A DNA stretch of 64,000 nucleotides from Marinobacter halophilus (lineage in GTDB: Bacteria; Pseudomonadota; Gammaproteobacteria; Pseudomonadales; Oleiphilaceae): contig NZ_PXNN01000011.1 in NCBI RefSeq assembly GCF_003007685.1, positions 558,001-622,000 on the forward strand, read 5' to 3'. Within the stretch, counting starts at the first letter, position 1. The number at the start of each line of letters is the position of its first letter. The position numbers were made by a program, and so were the translations under genes. The notes under the pieces were generated by a model. The model ran no database searches. It had not been told where the DNA came from and saw nothing but the letters and a program-made list of their open reading frames with translations. Shown here piece by piece: positions 7,994 to 18,367 of the stretch.

Positions 7994-9439
7994 ATGGGTG
8001 CCACCGTCGTCCAGCTCACCGAGAGCAAAAAGCAGATTCAGCACACCCACCGTGTGTTCGATGACCAGAAGGAAGCGTTTCGGAACAATCCGGCGCCGTC
8101 TCTGACCGAGCGCAAGGAAAACCTGAAGCGGCTTAAACGTGCCCTTTTAGACAGCCAGGATCGCCTGCTGGACGCCATCGACCGGGATTTCAGTTGCCGC
8201 TCCAAAGACGAGACGCTGATTGCCGAAGTCATGCCCTCTATTCAGGGTATTAACTACACCCTGAAGCACCTTAGCGACTGGATGAAGCCATCCAAACGCC
8301 ATGTGTCGATGCTATTCCAGCCTGCCAGCAATAAAGTTCATTATCAGCCCAAGGGTGTGGTGGGTGTGATCGTGCCTTGGAACTACCCTCTGTACCTGGC
8401 CGTTGGCCCGCTGGTCGCCTCGCTGGCGGCGGGCAACCGCACTATGATCAAGATGTCCGAGTTCACCCCGCACACGTCGGCGCTGTTCAAAGAGATCATC
8501 GAGTCGATGTTCCCGGAAGACCTGGTGTCGGTGATTAACGGCGAGGCCGATGTCGCCGCTGACTTTTCCCAGCGCCCCTTCGATCATCTACTGTTCACCG
8601 GCTCCACCACGGTGGGCAGGCTGGTCATGCGGGCAGCGGCGGAGAATCTGACGCCGGTAACGCTGGAGCTGGGCGGCAAGTCGCCGGCGATTGTGTCGCC
8701 GGATGTGCCAATGGAAGACGCCGCCCAGCGCATTGCGTTCGGTAAGGCGTTTAATGCCGGTCAGACCTGTGTGGCCCCGGATTACGTGCTGTGCCCGGCG
8801 GATCGGGTTCAGGCATTCGTCGATGAGTTCCGCGCCCGCTTCGCGGAGATGTATCCGAGCCTGCGTGACAACGACGATTTCACGGCGATCATTAATGACC
8901 GCCAGTATCAGCGCCTGCAGGGCTATCTGGACGATGCACGGGCCAAAGGCGCGGAACTGGTGGAGATCAATCCGGCCAATGAGAACATGAAGGACGGTAC
9001 CCGCAAGATTCCACTGACGCTGGTGCTGAAGACCACGCCGGATATGAAGGTGATGCAGGATGAGATTTTCGGACCGATCCTTCCGGTAGTCAGTTACGGC
9101 AATCTGGATGAGGCCATTCACTTCATTAATGATCGGCCGCGGCCGCTGGCGCTGTATTTCTTCGGCTATGACAAATCGCATCAGCAACATGTGGTGGACA
9201 ACACGCTGTCCGGCGGGATGTGCATCAACGATGCGCTGATGCATGTGGCGCAGGACGATCTGCCGTTCGGGGGCATCGGTGATTCGGGCATGGGCCATTA
9301 TCATGGCCGCGAAGGTTTCCTGACCTTTTCTCATCACCGGGCGATCTTTACCAAGCAGAAGTTCAACAGCGGCAAGTTTGTGTATGCGCCGCACGGAACG
9401 GCTGCCCATCGGATGGTATATAAGCTGTTTATTCGCTGA
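7994..9439 (+). CDS. NAD(P)-dependent aldehyde dehydrogenase (coniferyl-aldehyde dehydrogenase type)
   Basis: 481 residues with a strong GGGGAGAG site before the ATG. ALDH superfamily motifs: PWNYPLYLAVGPLVASLAAGN, FTGSTTVGR (Rossmann), LELGGKSP with the general-base Glu, and GQTCVAPDY with the nucleophilic Cys. It oxidises an aldehyde to the acid. The family group contains enzymes annotated for coniferyl aldehyde and for medium- or long-chain aliphatic aldehydes. Next to a GMC alcohol dehydrogenase and in a hydrocarbon-degrader context, a fatty aldehyde is the likelier substrate (inference). There is no signal peptide, so it acts in the cytoplasm. It is the first gene of a likely three-gene operon. 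Confidence 0.9.
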   Translation: MGATVVQLTESKKQIQHTHRVFDDQKEAFRNNPAPSLTERKENLKRLKRALLDSQDRLLDAIDRDFSCRSKDETLIAEVMPSIQGINYTLKHLSDWMKPSKRHVSMLFQPASNKVHYQPKGVVGVIVPWNYPLYLAVGPLVASLAAGNRTMIKMSEFTPHTSALFKEIIESMFPEDLVSVINGEADVAADFSQRPFDHLLFTGSTTVGRLVMRAAAENLTPVTLELGGKSPAIVSPDVPMEDAAQRIAFGKAFNAGQTCVAPDYVLCPADRVQAFVDEFRARFAEMYPSLRDNDDFTAIINDRQYQRLQGYLDDARAKGAELVEINPANENMKDGTRKIPLTLVLKTTPDMKVMQDEIFGPILPVVSYGNLDEAIHFINDRPRPLALYFFGYDKSHQQHVVDNTLSGGMCINDALMHVAQDDLPFGGIGDSGMGHYHGREGFLTFSHHRAIFTKQKFNSGKFVYAPHGTAAHRMVYKLFIR

Positions 9440-9512
9440 GTTTCTGCACTCTCGCCTGTTGGCTGGGTGCAAGGCCGCCTTAATAACAACAACATCAAAA
9501 GAAGAATCCTCG

Positions 9513-10148
9513 ATGTCTGACCATTCTTTGAAGAACACTTCTGATGATCAACCCGAGCTGAGCCGCCGCGGTTTTCTGAAAACCGGCCTGGGCGGCGCAC
9601 TGTTGCTCAGCACCGTCAGCCTGACCGCCGGCCTCACCGGTTGTGCAACGACGCCGGCCGGCCGGATCAGTGCCGTGGATACCCGCACCGATGCCCGCTA
9701 TCAGTTTCAGTTCCTGAGCCGGGACGATATTGCCCTGTTCGAGGCGCTGCTGCCGGCGATGTTTGCCGGGGCGCTGCCGGAGGAAGCCAATCAGCGCCGG
9801 TTCGCCATTGCCGGGACCATTGAGCGGGTGGATCAGGGCATTGCGATGTTCGGGCCGGCGAATCAGCAGGAGCTGCGCAAGCTGTTTGATCTGCTGAATT
9901 TTGCCCCCACCCGGATCGCACTGGCGAGGGTCTGGTCGGACTGGCCGTCGGTCAGCACAGAGGATGCGGACGCCTTCCTGAATCGCTGGCGCAACAGTCG
10001 TATCGGGCTGCTGAATAACGGTTACATCGCACTAACCAAGATCAGCAACGTGGCCTTCTATGGCCATGCGCCCCACTGGCATGTGTCCGGCTACGCCGGG
10101 CCGCCGGCCTGGGCCGTCGATGCCTTGCCGCAATTCCACAACGCCTGA
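9513..10148 (+). CDS. Tat-exported lipoprotein, gluconate 2-dehydrogenase subunit 3-like
   Basis: 211 residues from ATG 9513. The N-terminus carries a twin-arginine signal (SRRGFLKTG) followed by a hydrophobic stretch ending LTAGLTGC, a lipobox, so the mature protein should be exported folded and lipidated. The rest is a helical domain with the FYGHAPHWHVSGYAGPP segment seen in small subunits of membrane-associated GMC dehydrogenases. Such subunits escort the FAD-containing large subunit, which lacks its own signal, through Tat. The GMC gene starts 26 nt downstream, supporting a heterodimer (inference). Confidence 0.78.
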   Translation: MSDHSLKNTSDDQPELSRRGFLKTGLGGALLLSTVSLTAGLTGCATTPAGRISAVDTRTDARYQFQFLSRDDIALFEALLPAMFAGALPEEANQRRFAIAGTIERVDQGIAMFGPANQQELRKLFDLLNFAPTRIALARVWSDWPSVSTEDADAFLNRWRNSRIGLLNNGYIALTKISNVAFYGHAPHWHVSGYAGPPAWAVDALPQFHNA

Positions 10149-10174
10149 TTACCTGCCGGATAACGGAGAGCAGT

Positions 10175-11770
10175 ATGTCCATGAATGATCCTATCGCCCG
10201 GGGCCTGGCTTCCGGCTGGAATGTGACCGATGCCAGCAAACTGACCGCAGACCAGACGGTGGAAGCCGACGTGGTGGTCATCGGCACCGGTGCCGGTGGC
10301 GGCACCACGGCGGAGATTCTTGCCCGGCAGGGTTTGTCGGTGATTCTGGTGGAAGAAGGCCGGCTGTATTATCAGAAAGATTTTAAAATGGACGAGCTGA
10401 CGGCTTACGCCAGCCTTTACCAGGAAGGCATGAGCCGGGTCACCGCGGATGGCGCGATTGCCATTCTGCAGGGGCGATGTGTGGGCGGATCCACCACGGT
10501 GAACTGGACCAGCAGCTTCCGGACACCGGACGAGACCCTGAATTACTGGAGCCAGTCTTTCGGCCTTGATGACCTCACGCCCGAGGCGATGGCACCCTGG
10601 TTTGGCGGTCGTGAAGAGCGTCATACCATGGCGCCATGGCAGACGCCGCCCAACCTGAACAACGACATCCTGCGCCAGGGCTGCGAAAAACTCGGCTACT
10701 CCTGGCAGGTCATTCCGAGAAACGTCAAAGGCTGCTGGAACCTGGGTTACTGCGGTGTGGGCTGTCCCACCAACGCCAAACAGGGCGCGCTGATGACCAC
10801 CATCCCGGGCGCTCTGGATAACAGCGCCCAGCTGTTCCACGGCCTGCGCGCCGAGCGCCTGGTGATGAACCAGGACCGTATCGACCACCTGCAGGCCAGT
10901 GCCATGGGGCCAGACGGTGTGCATCCTTCAGGCGTGACCGTCACCCTGAAGGCCCGGCACTTCGTGGTCGCCGCCAGCGCCATCGGCTCCCCTGGCCTGT
11001 TGTTGCGGTCGGAACTGCCAGATCCGCACCAACGGGTTGGTAAACGCTCCTTTATCCACCCAGTCAACGCCACCGTCGCAAGGATGTCCGCCAAGGTCGA
11101 TCCGTTCCATGGCGCGCCGCAATCGATCTACTCAGATGAATTCAACTTCAAACACGGCGTCGACGGCCCGGCCGGCTACAAGCTGGAAGTGCCACCCCTA
11201 CACCCCGCCATGGCCGCTGGCGTCGTGCCCGGCCATGGCAAGGAACAGGCTAACAACCTGGGCCAGCTACCGCACATGCAATCGGTCATCGCCCTGCTCC
11301 GGGACGGCTTCCACCCCGACAGCCCCGGCGGCACCGTGTCCCTGCGTGAAGACGGCAGTCCCATACTCGACTACCCGATCACCGACTACCTGTGGCAGGG
11401 CATCCGTGAGGCTTACCTGCACATGGCCGAAATCCAGTTCGCCGCCGGCGCTGAAGCGGTCCAGGCCATGCACCTGGATTCCGACTGGTACACCAGCTGG
11501 AGCCAGGCCAAAGCCGCCATCAACAACCTGCCCATGAAACCCCACCGTGCACGCCTGTTTACCGCGCACCAGATGGGTGGCTGCGGCATGGGTGCCGACG
11601 CCAAAAACTCGGTGGTCAACGGCTTCGGCGAACACCATCACGTGACCAATCTGAGCATCCACGACGCCTCGATCTTCCCCACCAGTATCGGGGCAAATCC
11701 GCAGTTGTCGGTGTATGCCTTGGCGGCACGAAACAGCGCCAGGCTGGCGCAAAGATTGGTCAGAGCGTAA
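10175..11770 (+). CDS. GMC-family FAD-dependent alcohol dehydrogenase, large subunit
   Basis: 531 residues. The dinucleotide-binding motif VVVIGTGAGGGTTAEILA is at about 33-50, with VEE at the end of the second strand. The FAD signature GRCVGGSTTVNW and the C-terminal catalytic region TAHQMGGCGMG and GANPQLSVYALAARN are also present. It oxidises an alcohol to an aldehyde with FAD. There is no signal peptide, so if periplasmic it must ride with the Tat subunit encoded just upstream. No cytochrome c subunit gene is present in the cluster, unlike three-subunit gluconate dehydrogenases. With the aldehyde dehydrogenase it would form an alcohol-to-acid pathway. Confidence 0.88.
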   Translation: MSMNDPIARGLASGWNVTDASKLTADQTVEADVVVIGTGAGGGTTAEILARQGLSVILVEEGRLYYQKDFKMDELTAYASLYQEGMSRVTADGAIAILQGRCVGGSTTVNWTSSFRTPDETLNYWSQSFGLDDLTPEAMAPWFGGREERHTMAPWQTPPNLNNDILRQGCEKLGYSWQVIPRNVKGCWNLGYCGVGCPTNAKQGALMTTIPGALDNSAQLFHGLRAERLVMNQDRIDHLQASAMGPDGVHPSGVTVTLKARHFVVAASAIGSPGLLLRSELPDPHQRVGKRSFIHPVNATVARMSAKVDPFHGAPQSIYSDEFNFKHGVDGPAGYKLEVPPLHPAMAAGVVPGHGKEQANNLGQLPHMQSVIALLRDGFHPDSPGGTVSLREDGSPILDYPITDYLWQGIREAYLHMAEIQFAAGAEAVQAMHLDSDWYTSWSQAKAAINNLPMKPHRARLFTAHQMGGCGMGADAKNSVVNGFGEHHHVTNLSIHDASIFPTSIGANPQLSVYALAARNSARLAQRLVRA

Positions 11771-11804
11771 CGCCATTCTCGGAGCGGCATGCAGGGTGCT
11801 AGCC

Positions 11805-11914
11805 GCATGTGCAGCGTCTTCCCTCCCGGGAATGTCGAAGGCCATGGATGGCCTGAGTCAAGCGCACATGGATGTGCTTGTAGCGTTTCCCGGGAGGGAA
11901 GACGCTGCACATGC
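11805..11914. repeat. Intergenic palindromic element A
   Basis: Two perfectly complementary 28-bp arms (11805-11832 and 11887-11914) enclose a 54-nt core. The core holds two further small palindromes, GGCCATGGATGGCC (11840-11853) and GCACATGGATGTGC (11864-11877). The core aligns with the cores of elements B and C (CCATGGATGGC, then AGCG-ACA, then AGCGT at the end), but its arm sequence is different. It lies between the GMC gene and coaD, both on the plus strand, and could act as a terminator although no T run follows. Confidence 0.85.
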
Positions 11915-11940
11915 CACGCAAACAACCAAGACAGCCTTGA

Positions 11941-12489
<549 letters not shown>

Positions 12490-12503
12490 AGCCGTAAGCA
12501 CGA

Positions 12504-13799
12504 TTACAGCAAGGGTGGCAACGGGATTGAAATCCCGTTGATATCCAGCACCAGATTCTGCATCCGCCCGGCCATCACTAGCTGGTCACCATTCTCGACC
12601 AGCAAACCTTGCTTGATCAGCGGGGCCAGCTGCATGCGCAGCCCGGGATAGTTTTCCGCCAGCGCCAGCGGCATGCTTAAATCCAGTGCGCCGGTCAGCT
12701 GTTGCATAACCATCAGCATATTGTCACGCTCGCGGTCAGACAGCTCAGGGTGCGAAATATCCAGACTGCCCTGCACCGGGCCCTCAGGTGTGTCCAGGCT
12801 CAACTCCCGGATACCGGCCGAAAAACCGGCGGCCGCCAGCCCGTGAACCGACTCATTAAAACGCTGCATCAATGCCATCTGCTGCTCGAACGCGGCCGGC
12901 GGCGCTTGACCGGAAGCCTGCTGCGCCATCATTTGCATGTCGGTCATGACCGAGCTGAAGGCATTCCAGCTGGCCACATCGAGGCCGTCAACCGCCACGT
13001 CCATCCGATGCGGGCCGAAGGCCTCATCGTCAAAAGACACCGATTCCAGCGCCAGCGACAAGGTGGAATCGAGACGTTCGCCATCACTGCCTGCCTCACT
13101 GTGACTGTTCAGAGAGAAGCCATTCAGCGTCAAAGGCGGCGCCTGATGCTCCTGCACGACGACCGATTCCACGGTCATGGTGCCGGAACCGGTCCAGATA
13201 TCCCCCGAAAGCCAGGCCAGGCTTTGCTCAAGATGAATATCCTCAATGCTCACGTTCATCGCTGGTCCGGCCAAAACCATCGCCGGCCAGACCAGCAGCA
13301 TGTCAGCCTGCTCGCCAAGCCTACCGATCTCAAGCCGCGCCAAGCCGCCACTGCTGCGCAAGGAGCCACCGTTCACCGGGTGATCGATGTGGATGACCGG
13401 CGCCAGCAATTCGAGCGTGGCCGAGCCCCAGACCCGGGTCTCCAGTGTCAGCTTGGGCTCGGCCTCCGGAAACCACTCGGCGCCCGGCGGCTGCCAACCC
13501 TCGGTCGGGCGGAAATCCAGAAAGCTGCCGGTTACCCCGTGTGAAACCTGAACCTCGAAATCAATCCGGTTACTCTGACCGGTGGCGGGGTCCAACAGAG
13601 TGATCGTGCCCGATACCTCGGCACCAAGCAGCCCCCGGTTGTATTTGCCGGTTTCCATGCGCAGAAACGGCTGGGCACTGTTCACTTCCCTCGTGGCTTC
13701 CTGCCAATGTTGCTGGGTCAGGTAACCCACACCCCAGGGTGCGATACCCGCAATCACCAATATCGCCGCACCTGCGATGGTCCATCGTTTAAGATTCAA
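12504..13799 (-). CDS. DUF945 (YdgA-like) family protein
   Basis: 431 residues starting with TTG at 13799, preceded by AGGA. An N-terminal hydrophobic segment (AGAAILVIAGIAPWGVGYL) serves as signal anchor. The remainder is rich in beta-strand-like sequence, as in YdgA of E. coli, an inner-membrane-anchored periplasmic protein. The segments LRMETGKYNRGLLGAEVSG near residue 45 and the AQQA/MQQLTGALDLSMPLAL region fit the family. The molecular function is unknown. It is followed by a small gap to coaD on the opposite strand. Confidence 0.75.
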   Translation of the reverse strand: MNLKRWTIAGAAILVIAGIAPWGVGYLTQQHWQEATREVNSAQPFLRMETGKYNRGLLGAEVSGTITLLDPATGQSNRIDFEVQVSHGVTGSFLDFRPTEGWQPPGAEWFPEAEPKLTLETRVWGSATLELLAPVIHIDHPVNGGSLRSSGGLARLEIGRLGEQADMLLVWPAMVLAGPAMNVSIEDIHLEQSLAWLSGDIWTGSGTMTVESVVVQEHQAPPLTLNGFSLNSHSEAGSDGERLDSTLSLALESVSFDDEAFGPHRMDVAVDGLDVASWNAFSSVMTDMQMMAQQASGQAPPAAFEQQMALMQRFNESVHGLAAAGFSAGIRELSLDTPEGPVQGSLDISHPELSDRERDNMLMVMQQLTGALDLSMPLALAENYPGLRMQLAPLIKQGLLVENGDQLVMAGRMQNLVLDINGISIPLPPLL

Positions 13800-13849
13800 G
13801 ATTCCAGTCCTGTTGTCTAATTATTGTTTGCCGGATGACAATCGGCATA

Positions 13850-15994
13850 TCAATTGAGCTTGGCGGTTAACCGATCCAGCAATACCAGTTGCGAGGCCAG
13901 GCGCTCTTCGCCCTCTGCGGGCTGATTCTGGATATAACTGCCGTCCGGCTGCAACACCCAGGACTGGCAGTTGTCGGCAAGATAGGCTTCAAGATCGTCC
14001 CGTAACCGAGCCAGCAAGGCCGGTTCCTCAATCGGAAACGCGGTTTCAATACGGCTCAACAGGTTTCGCTCCATGCCATCGGCACTTGAGCAGTAAACAT
14101 CCGGCTGACCATGGTTGTCGTAATAGTACACCCGTGTATGCTCCAGGAAGCGCCCGATAATCGACCGCACCCGTATATTTTCAGACAACCCCGGCACGCC
14201 CGGGCGCAAGCAGCAGATACCCCGGATGATCAGATCTATCTGTACCCCCGCCTGAGACGCCCGGTATAGCGCCTTGATCATCTGCGGTTCGGTCAGTGCA
14301 TTGAATTTGAAGATAATACGCCCGTTCTTGCCATGACTGGTTTCACGCTCGATCAGACTGATCAGGCGGTTGTGCAGGGTGAACGGAGCGTGGAACAGCT
14401 TTTTGATCTTGAGCGCCTTGCCCATACCGGTGAGCTGCTGGAACAGTTTGTTGACGTCATCGCCGATGGATTCGTCACAGGTCATGAAACTGTAATCGGT
14501 GTACAAGCGGGCGTTGCCGGCATGATAGTTACCGGTACCCAGATGTACATAACGGCGCAAGCGACCTTCCTCCCGACGGACGATCAGAATCATCTTGGCG
14601 TGAGTCTTATAGCCCACCACGCCGTACACCACGATGACGCCGGCTTCCTGTAACCGGCTGGCCAGCTCCAGGTTCTCGGCCTCACTGAACCTGGCCCGCA
14701 ACTCAATCACCGCGGTCACTTCCTTGCCGCGGCGAGCAGCATCGGCCAACGCTTCGACAATTTCGGAATCGGCACCAGTCCGATACAGAGTCTGACGGAT
14801 GGCCAGCACCTGGGGATCTTTCGCCGACTGGCGCAACAGGTCTACCACCGGACTGAAATTTTCATAGGGATGCAGCAACAGCAAGGGACGCTTGCGAATG
14901 GCATCGAACATCGATTCCTTGCTGCGAATCTGGCGCGGAATCGACGGCGAAAAGCTGGAATAGGTCAGGTCGGGCCGATCCACCAGACTGCCCACCGCCA
15001 GCAACCGGGTAAGGTTGACCGGGCCGTGCACCTGATAAAGGTCCCGTTCGGTCAGCCCGAATTCCCGCAACAGGAAGTGCATCAGCTCTTCCGGGCAGTT
15101 GTCGGCCACTTCCAGTCGCACACCGTCACCGAAACGGCGGCTGAGCAGCTCGCCCCGCAAGGCCGAAGCCAGATCGACCAGATCGTCTTCCAGCTCGAGG
15201 TCGGCGTTACGGGTTAACCGGAACTGATAACAGCCTTTGACCTCCATGCCCGGAAACAGCTCGTCAGCGTGGGCGTGGATCATCGACGACAGGAACACCA
15301 GGTTATCGCCGCCATCGCAGACGTCATCCGGCAGACGCACCAGGCGTGGCAGGGAGCGAGGGGCAGGCACAATGGCCATGCCGGTCTCCCGGCCAAAGGC
15401 ATCTTTGCCATCAAGCTCGACGATGAAGTTCAGACTCTTGTTGACCAGACGCGGGAACGGGTGCGACGGGTCGAGCCCGATTGGGCTGACCACTGGCAGA
15501 ATTTCTTCATCAAAGTAGTTTCGTACCCACTCGGCCTGGGCCGGCGTCCACTCCCGGCGCCGGACAAAGTGAATATTCTCTCTCTCCAGCTCCGGAATCA
15601 GGACGTTGTTGAGAATGTCGTACTGCTCATGGATATATTCATGAGCCACCCGGCTGATCTCCGCCAGCACCTGTTCGTGCAGCATGCCATCGACGCCGAC
15701 CGTCTCACGACCGTATTTGATCTGCTGACGCAAGCCCGCCACCCGGATCTCGAAGAACTCGTCCATGTTGCTGCTGAAAATGCAGGAAAAGATCAACCGG
15801 TTGATCAGCGGGTGTGTGGTGTCCAGCGCCTGTTTCAACACGCGATAGTTGAACTGAAGCTGGCTCAGCTCACGGTTGAAATAGTTTTCGCTGGCGTCCA
15901 GGTTGATCTCTTCCCCCACCGGCGGCACTTCCACCGGTGCGGGTACGCTGTGATCATTGCTTACTGCTGTCTGCGTGGTCTCGGTCGTCATCAC
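13850..15994 (-). CDS. ppk: Polyphosphate kinase 1
   Basis: 714 residues, typical of PPK1. The N-domain reads YFNRELSQLQFNYRVL and FSSNMDEFFEIRVAGL. The two PLD-like catalytic domains contain YKTHAKMILIVRREEG with the autophosphorylated His, RYVHLGTGNYH, and the C-terminal region LEHTRVYYYDNHGQPDVY and SADGMERNL. It reversibly makes polyphosphate from ATP. It sits about 40 nt downstream of hemB on the same strand, the same neighbour as in Pseudomonas. No exopolyphosphatase gene follows here. Confidence 0.97.
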   Translation of the reverse strand: MMTTETTQTAVSNDHSVPAPVEVPPVGEEINLDASENYFNRELSQLQFNYRVLKQALDTTHPLINRLIFSCIFSSNMDEFFEIRVAGLRQQIKYGRETVGVDGMLHEQVLAEISRVAHEYIHEQYDILNNVLIPELERENIHFVRRREWTPAQAEWVRNYFDEEILPVVSPIGLDPSHPFPRLVNKSLNFIVELDGKDAFGRETGMAIVPAPRSLPRLVRLPDDVCDGGDNLVFLSSMIHAHADELFPGMEVKGCYQFRLTRNADLELEDDLVDLASALRGELLSRRFGDGVRLEVADNCPEELMHFLLREFGLTERDLYQVHGPVNLTRLLAVGSLVDRPDLTYSSFSPSIPRQIRSKESMFDAIRKRPLLLLHPYENFSPVVDLLRQSAKDPQVLAIRQTLYRTGADSEIVEALADAARRGKEVTAVIELRARFSEAENLELASRLQEAGVIVVYGVVGYKTHAKMILIVRREEGRLRRYVHLGTGNYHAGNARLYTDYSFMTCDESIGDDVNKLFQQLTGMGKALKIKKLFHAPFTLHNRLISLIERETSHGKNGRIIFKFNALTEPQMIKALYRASQAGVQIDLIIRGICCLRPGVPGLSENIRVRSIIGRFLEHTRVYYYDNHGQPDVYCSSADGMERNLLSRIETAFPIEEPALLARLRDDLEAYLADNCQSWVLQPDGSYIQNQPAEGEERLASQLVLLDRLTAKLN

Positions 15995-16034
15995 TCATTA
16001 CATCCATGGTTGGTGCGGGCCCTTGGTGTCCCGT

Positions 16035-17108
<1,074 letters not shown>

Positions 17109-17180
17109 TCATACACGCCAGAGCTTCGCCGTTGCAGGTCTGAGCCGAGTGTGCCGCTGATTGGTGACAATCCAATGACA

Positions 17181-17210
17181 AAACCGGGCGGTTTTAACAT
17201 AAACCGCCCG
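17181..17210 (-). terminator. Terminator after the SutA-like gene
   Basis: A 10-bp perfect stem CGGGCGGTTT/AAACCGCCCG with a TAACAT loop (17185-17210) lies just beyond the stop of the 17239-17463 gene. On the minus strand GTTTTG follows. The T run is short but the stem is strong. Confidence 0.7.
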
Positions 17211-17238
17211 CAGACGAAGGGTATCCGTTGGCAGGAAC

Positions 17239-17463
17239 TCAAAGGGAGCGGTTGTTGAAACCCACTTCCACCTTGCGAGGCGAATCGGAGCGCAACGTGG
17301 TGTCTAGCTCCACGATCCTGCCACCACTTTGCAAGAAGGCTTCGATATCCGACTGCAACTGGGCTCTTACCCGTGCCCGACTGGCAATCGAATGGTTATC
17401 ATCACTGTCGCTGCTCCAGCTACTGCCGGATTGCTCCAGACTGCTTTCGTCGAATTCACTCAT
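17239..17463 (-). CDS. Small acidic SutA-like protein
   Basis: 74 residues. The N-terminal third is acidic and Ser-rich (MSEFDESSLEQSGSSWSSDS), then a predicted helix RARVRAQLQSDIEAFLQSGG, then a short basic tail ending NNRSL. The helix-turn 'EAFLQSGGRIVELD' followed by a Pro/Lys segment resembles the C-terminal half of SutA, a small RNA-polymerase-binding regulator of slow-growing Pseudomonas. The match is from memory of the family pattern, so it is tentative. It is upstream of hemB on the same strand, but a terminator separates them. Confidence 0.5.
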   Translation of the reverse strand: MSEFDESSLEQSGSSWSSDSDDNHSIASRARVRAQLQSDIEAFLQSGGRIVELDTTLRSDSPRKVEVGFNNRSL

Positions 17464-17705
17464 GGTTTTTTCTCCATCAACGAAAACGGAACTACAGGTG
17501 CAATCCAGACCTGATCTGGTAACACCCCGTCTCGACCGCCAGCCGCCGGCCGGCCCGTCTTGGCGTCTTTATAATCCGGTTTTGATGACGGCGCTATTTA
17601 CTGACAACCACTTTTTTGTAAGTTTTTGTATCGGGCGCCAAGCCCATGATTTAAATGACGTATAAATGAGCTATAGAAGGCCAGCAAATTGACACAAAGA
17701 ATGAA

Positions 17706-17718
17706 TAGTGATTCACTA
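17706..17718. promoter_or_regulatory. Possible TetR operator, TAGTGA-T-TCACTA
   Basis: A perfect 6+1+6 palindrome in the leader, 18 bases upstream of the start of the tetR gene at 17736. It is well placed for autorepression of the tetR-acyl-CoA dehydrogenase operon. The short length makes chance possible. Confidence 0.4.
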
Positions 17719-17735
17719 CTTGGCAAGGAGCCGTT

Positions 17736-18365
17736 ATGGCTTATCGCGAAACCGAGAAGATGCGCCAGCGCAAAGCCCAGGCGCGAAACAAGATTATCGA
17801 GTGCACCTGGGAGTGCGTTGCAGAGGGCGGTTTCCGAAGCGCCAGAATTACTCGAATTGCGGGTTTGGCGGGGGTAGCCACCGGCACCATCTACCGCCAT
17901 TTTGAATCCCGGGAAGACCTCTTTGCCGAGATCTTCCGACTGGCCACACAACGGGAAGTCGACAAAGTAGCCGAGGCATTATCGGTACCGGGCAATGCTG
18001 TCGAACGACTGGACGGTGCCCTAAGAAAGTTCGCGCAGCGGGCGCTCAAAGGGCCGATGAAGGCCTGGGCCCTGATCGCCGAGCCGGTAGACCCGAAAGT
18101 CGAACAAGAGCGACTGGTTTACCGTAAGGCTTACGCCAGCCTGTTCGAAAAGGCGATCCAGGACGGCATTGCCGAAGGCAGCCTGTCCGAACAGAACGCC
18201 CGCCTAAGCAGCACCTGCCTGGTCGGAGCAATATCAGAATCCCTGGTGGGGCCGCTGTCGCCAACACAGACAAACACCACACCCGGCAACGACAACAACC
18301 AAGATGAACTGGTCAACGCCATCGTCTGCTTCTGCATCCGGGGATTGACCGACTCCAGGAGCTAA
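17736..18365 (+). CDS. TetR-family regulator upstream of acyl-CoA dehydrogenase
   Basis: 209 residues starting MAYRETEKMRQRKAQARNK. The HTH is RITRIAGLAGVATGTIYRHFESREDLFAEIF at about 38-68, a clear TetR N-domain. The C-domain has no recognisable ligand signature. The acyl-CoA dehydrogenase gene starts two bases after its stop with AGGAG inside the tetR end, so the two are translationally linked. Control by a fatty acyl ligand is a guess from context. Confidence 0.88.
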   Translation: MAYRETEKMRQRKAQARNKIIECTWECVAEGGFRSARITRIAGLAGVATGTIYRHFESREDLFAEIFRLATQREVDKVAEALSVPGNAVERLDGALRKFAQRALKGPMKAWALIAEPVDPKVEQERLVYRKAYASLFEKAIQDGIAEGSLSEQNARLSSTCLVGAISESLVGPLSPTQTNTTPGNDNNQDELVNAIVCFCIRGLTDSRS

Positions 18366-18367
18366 CC

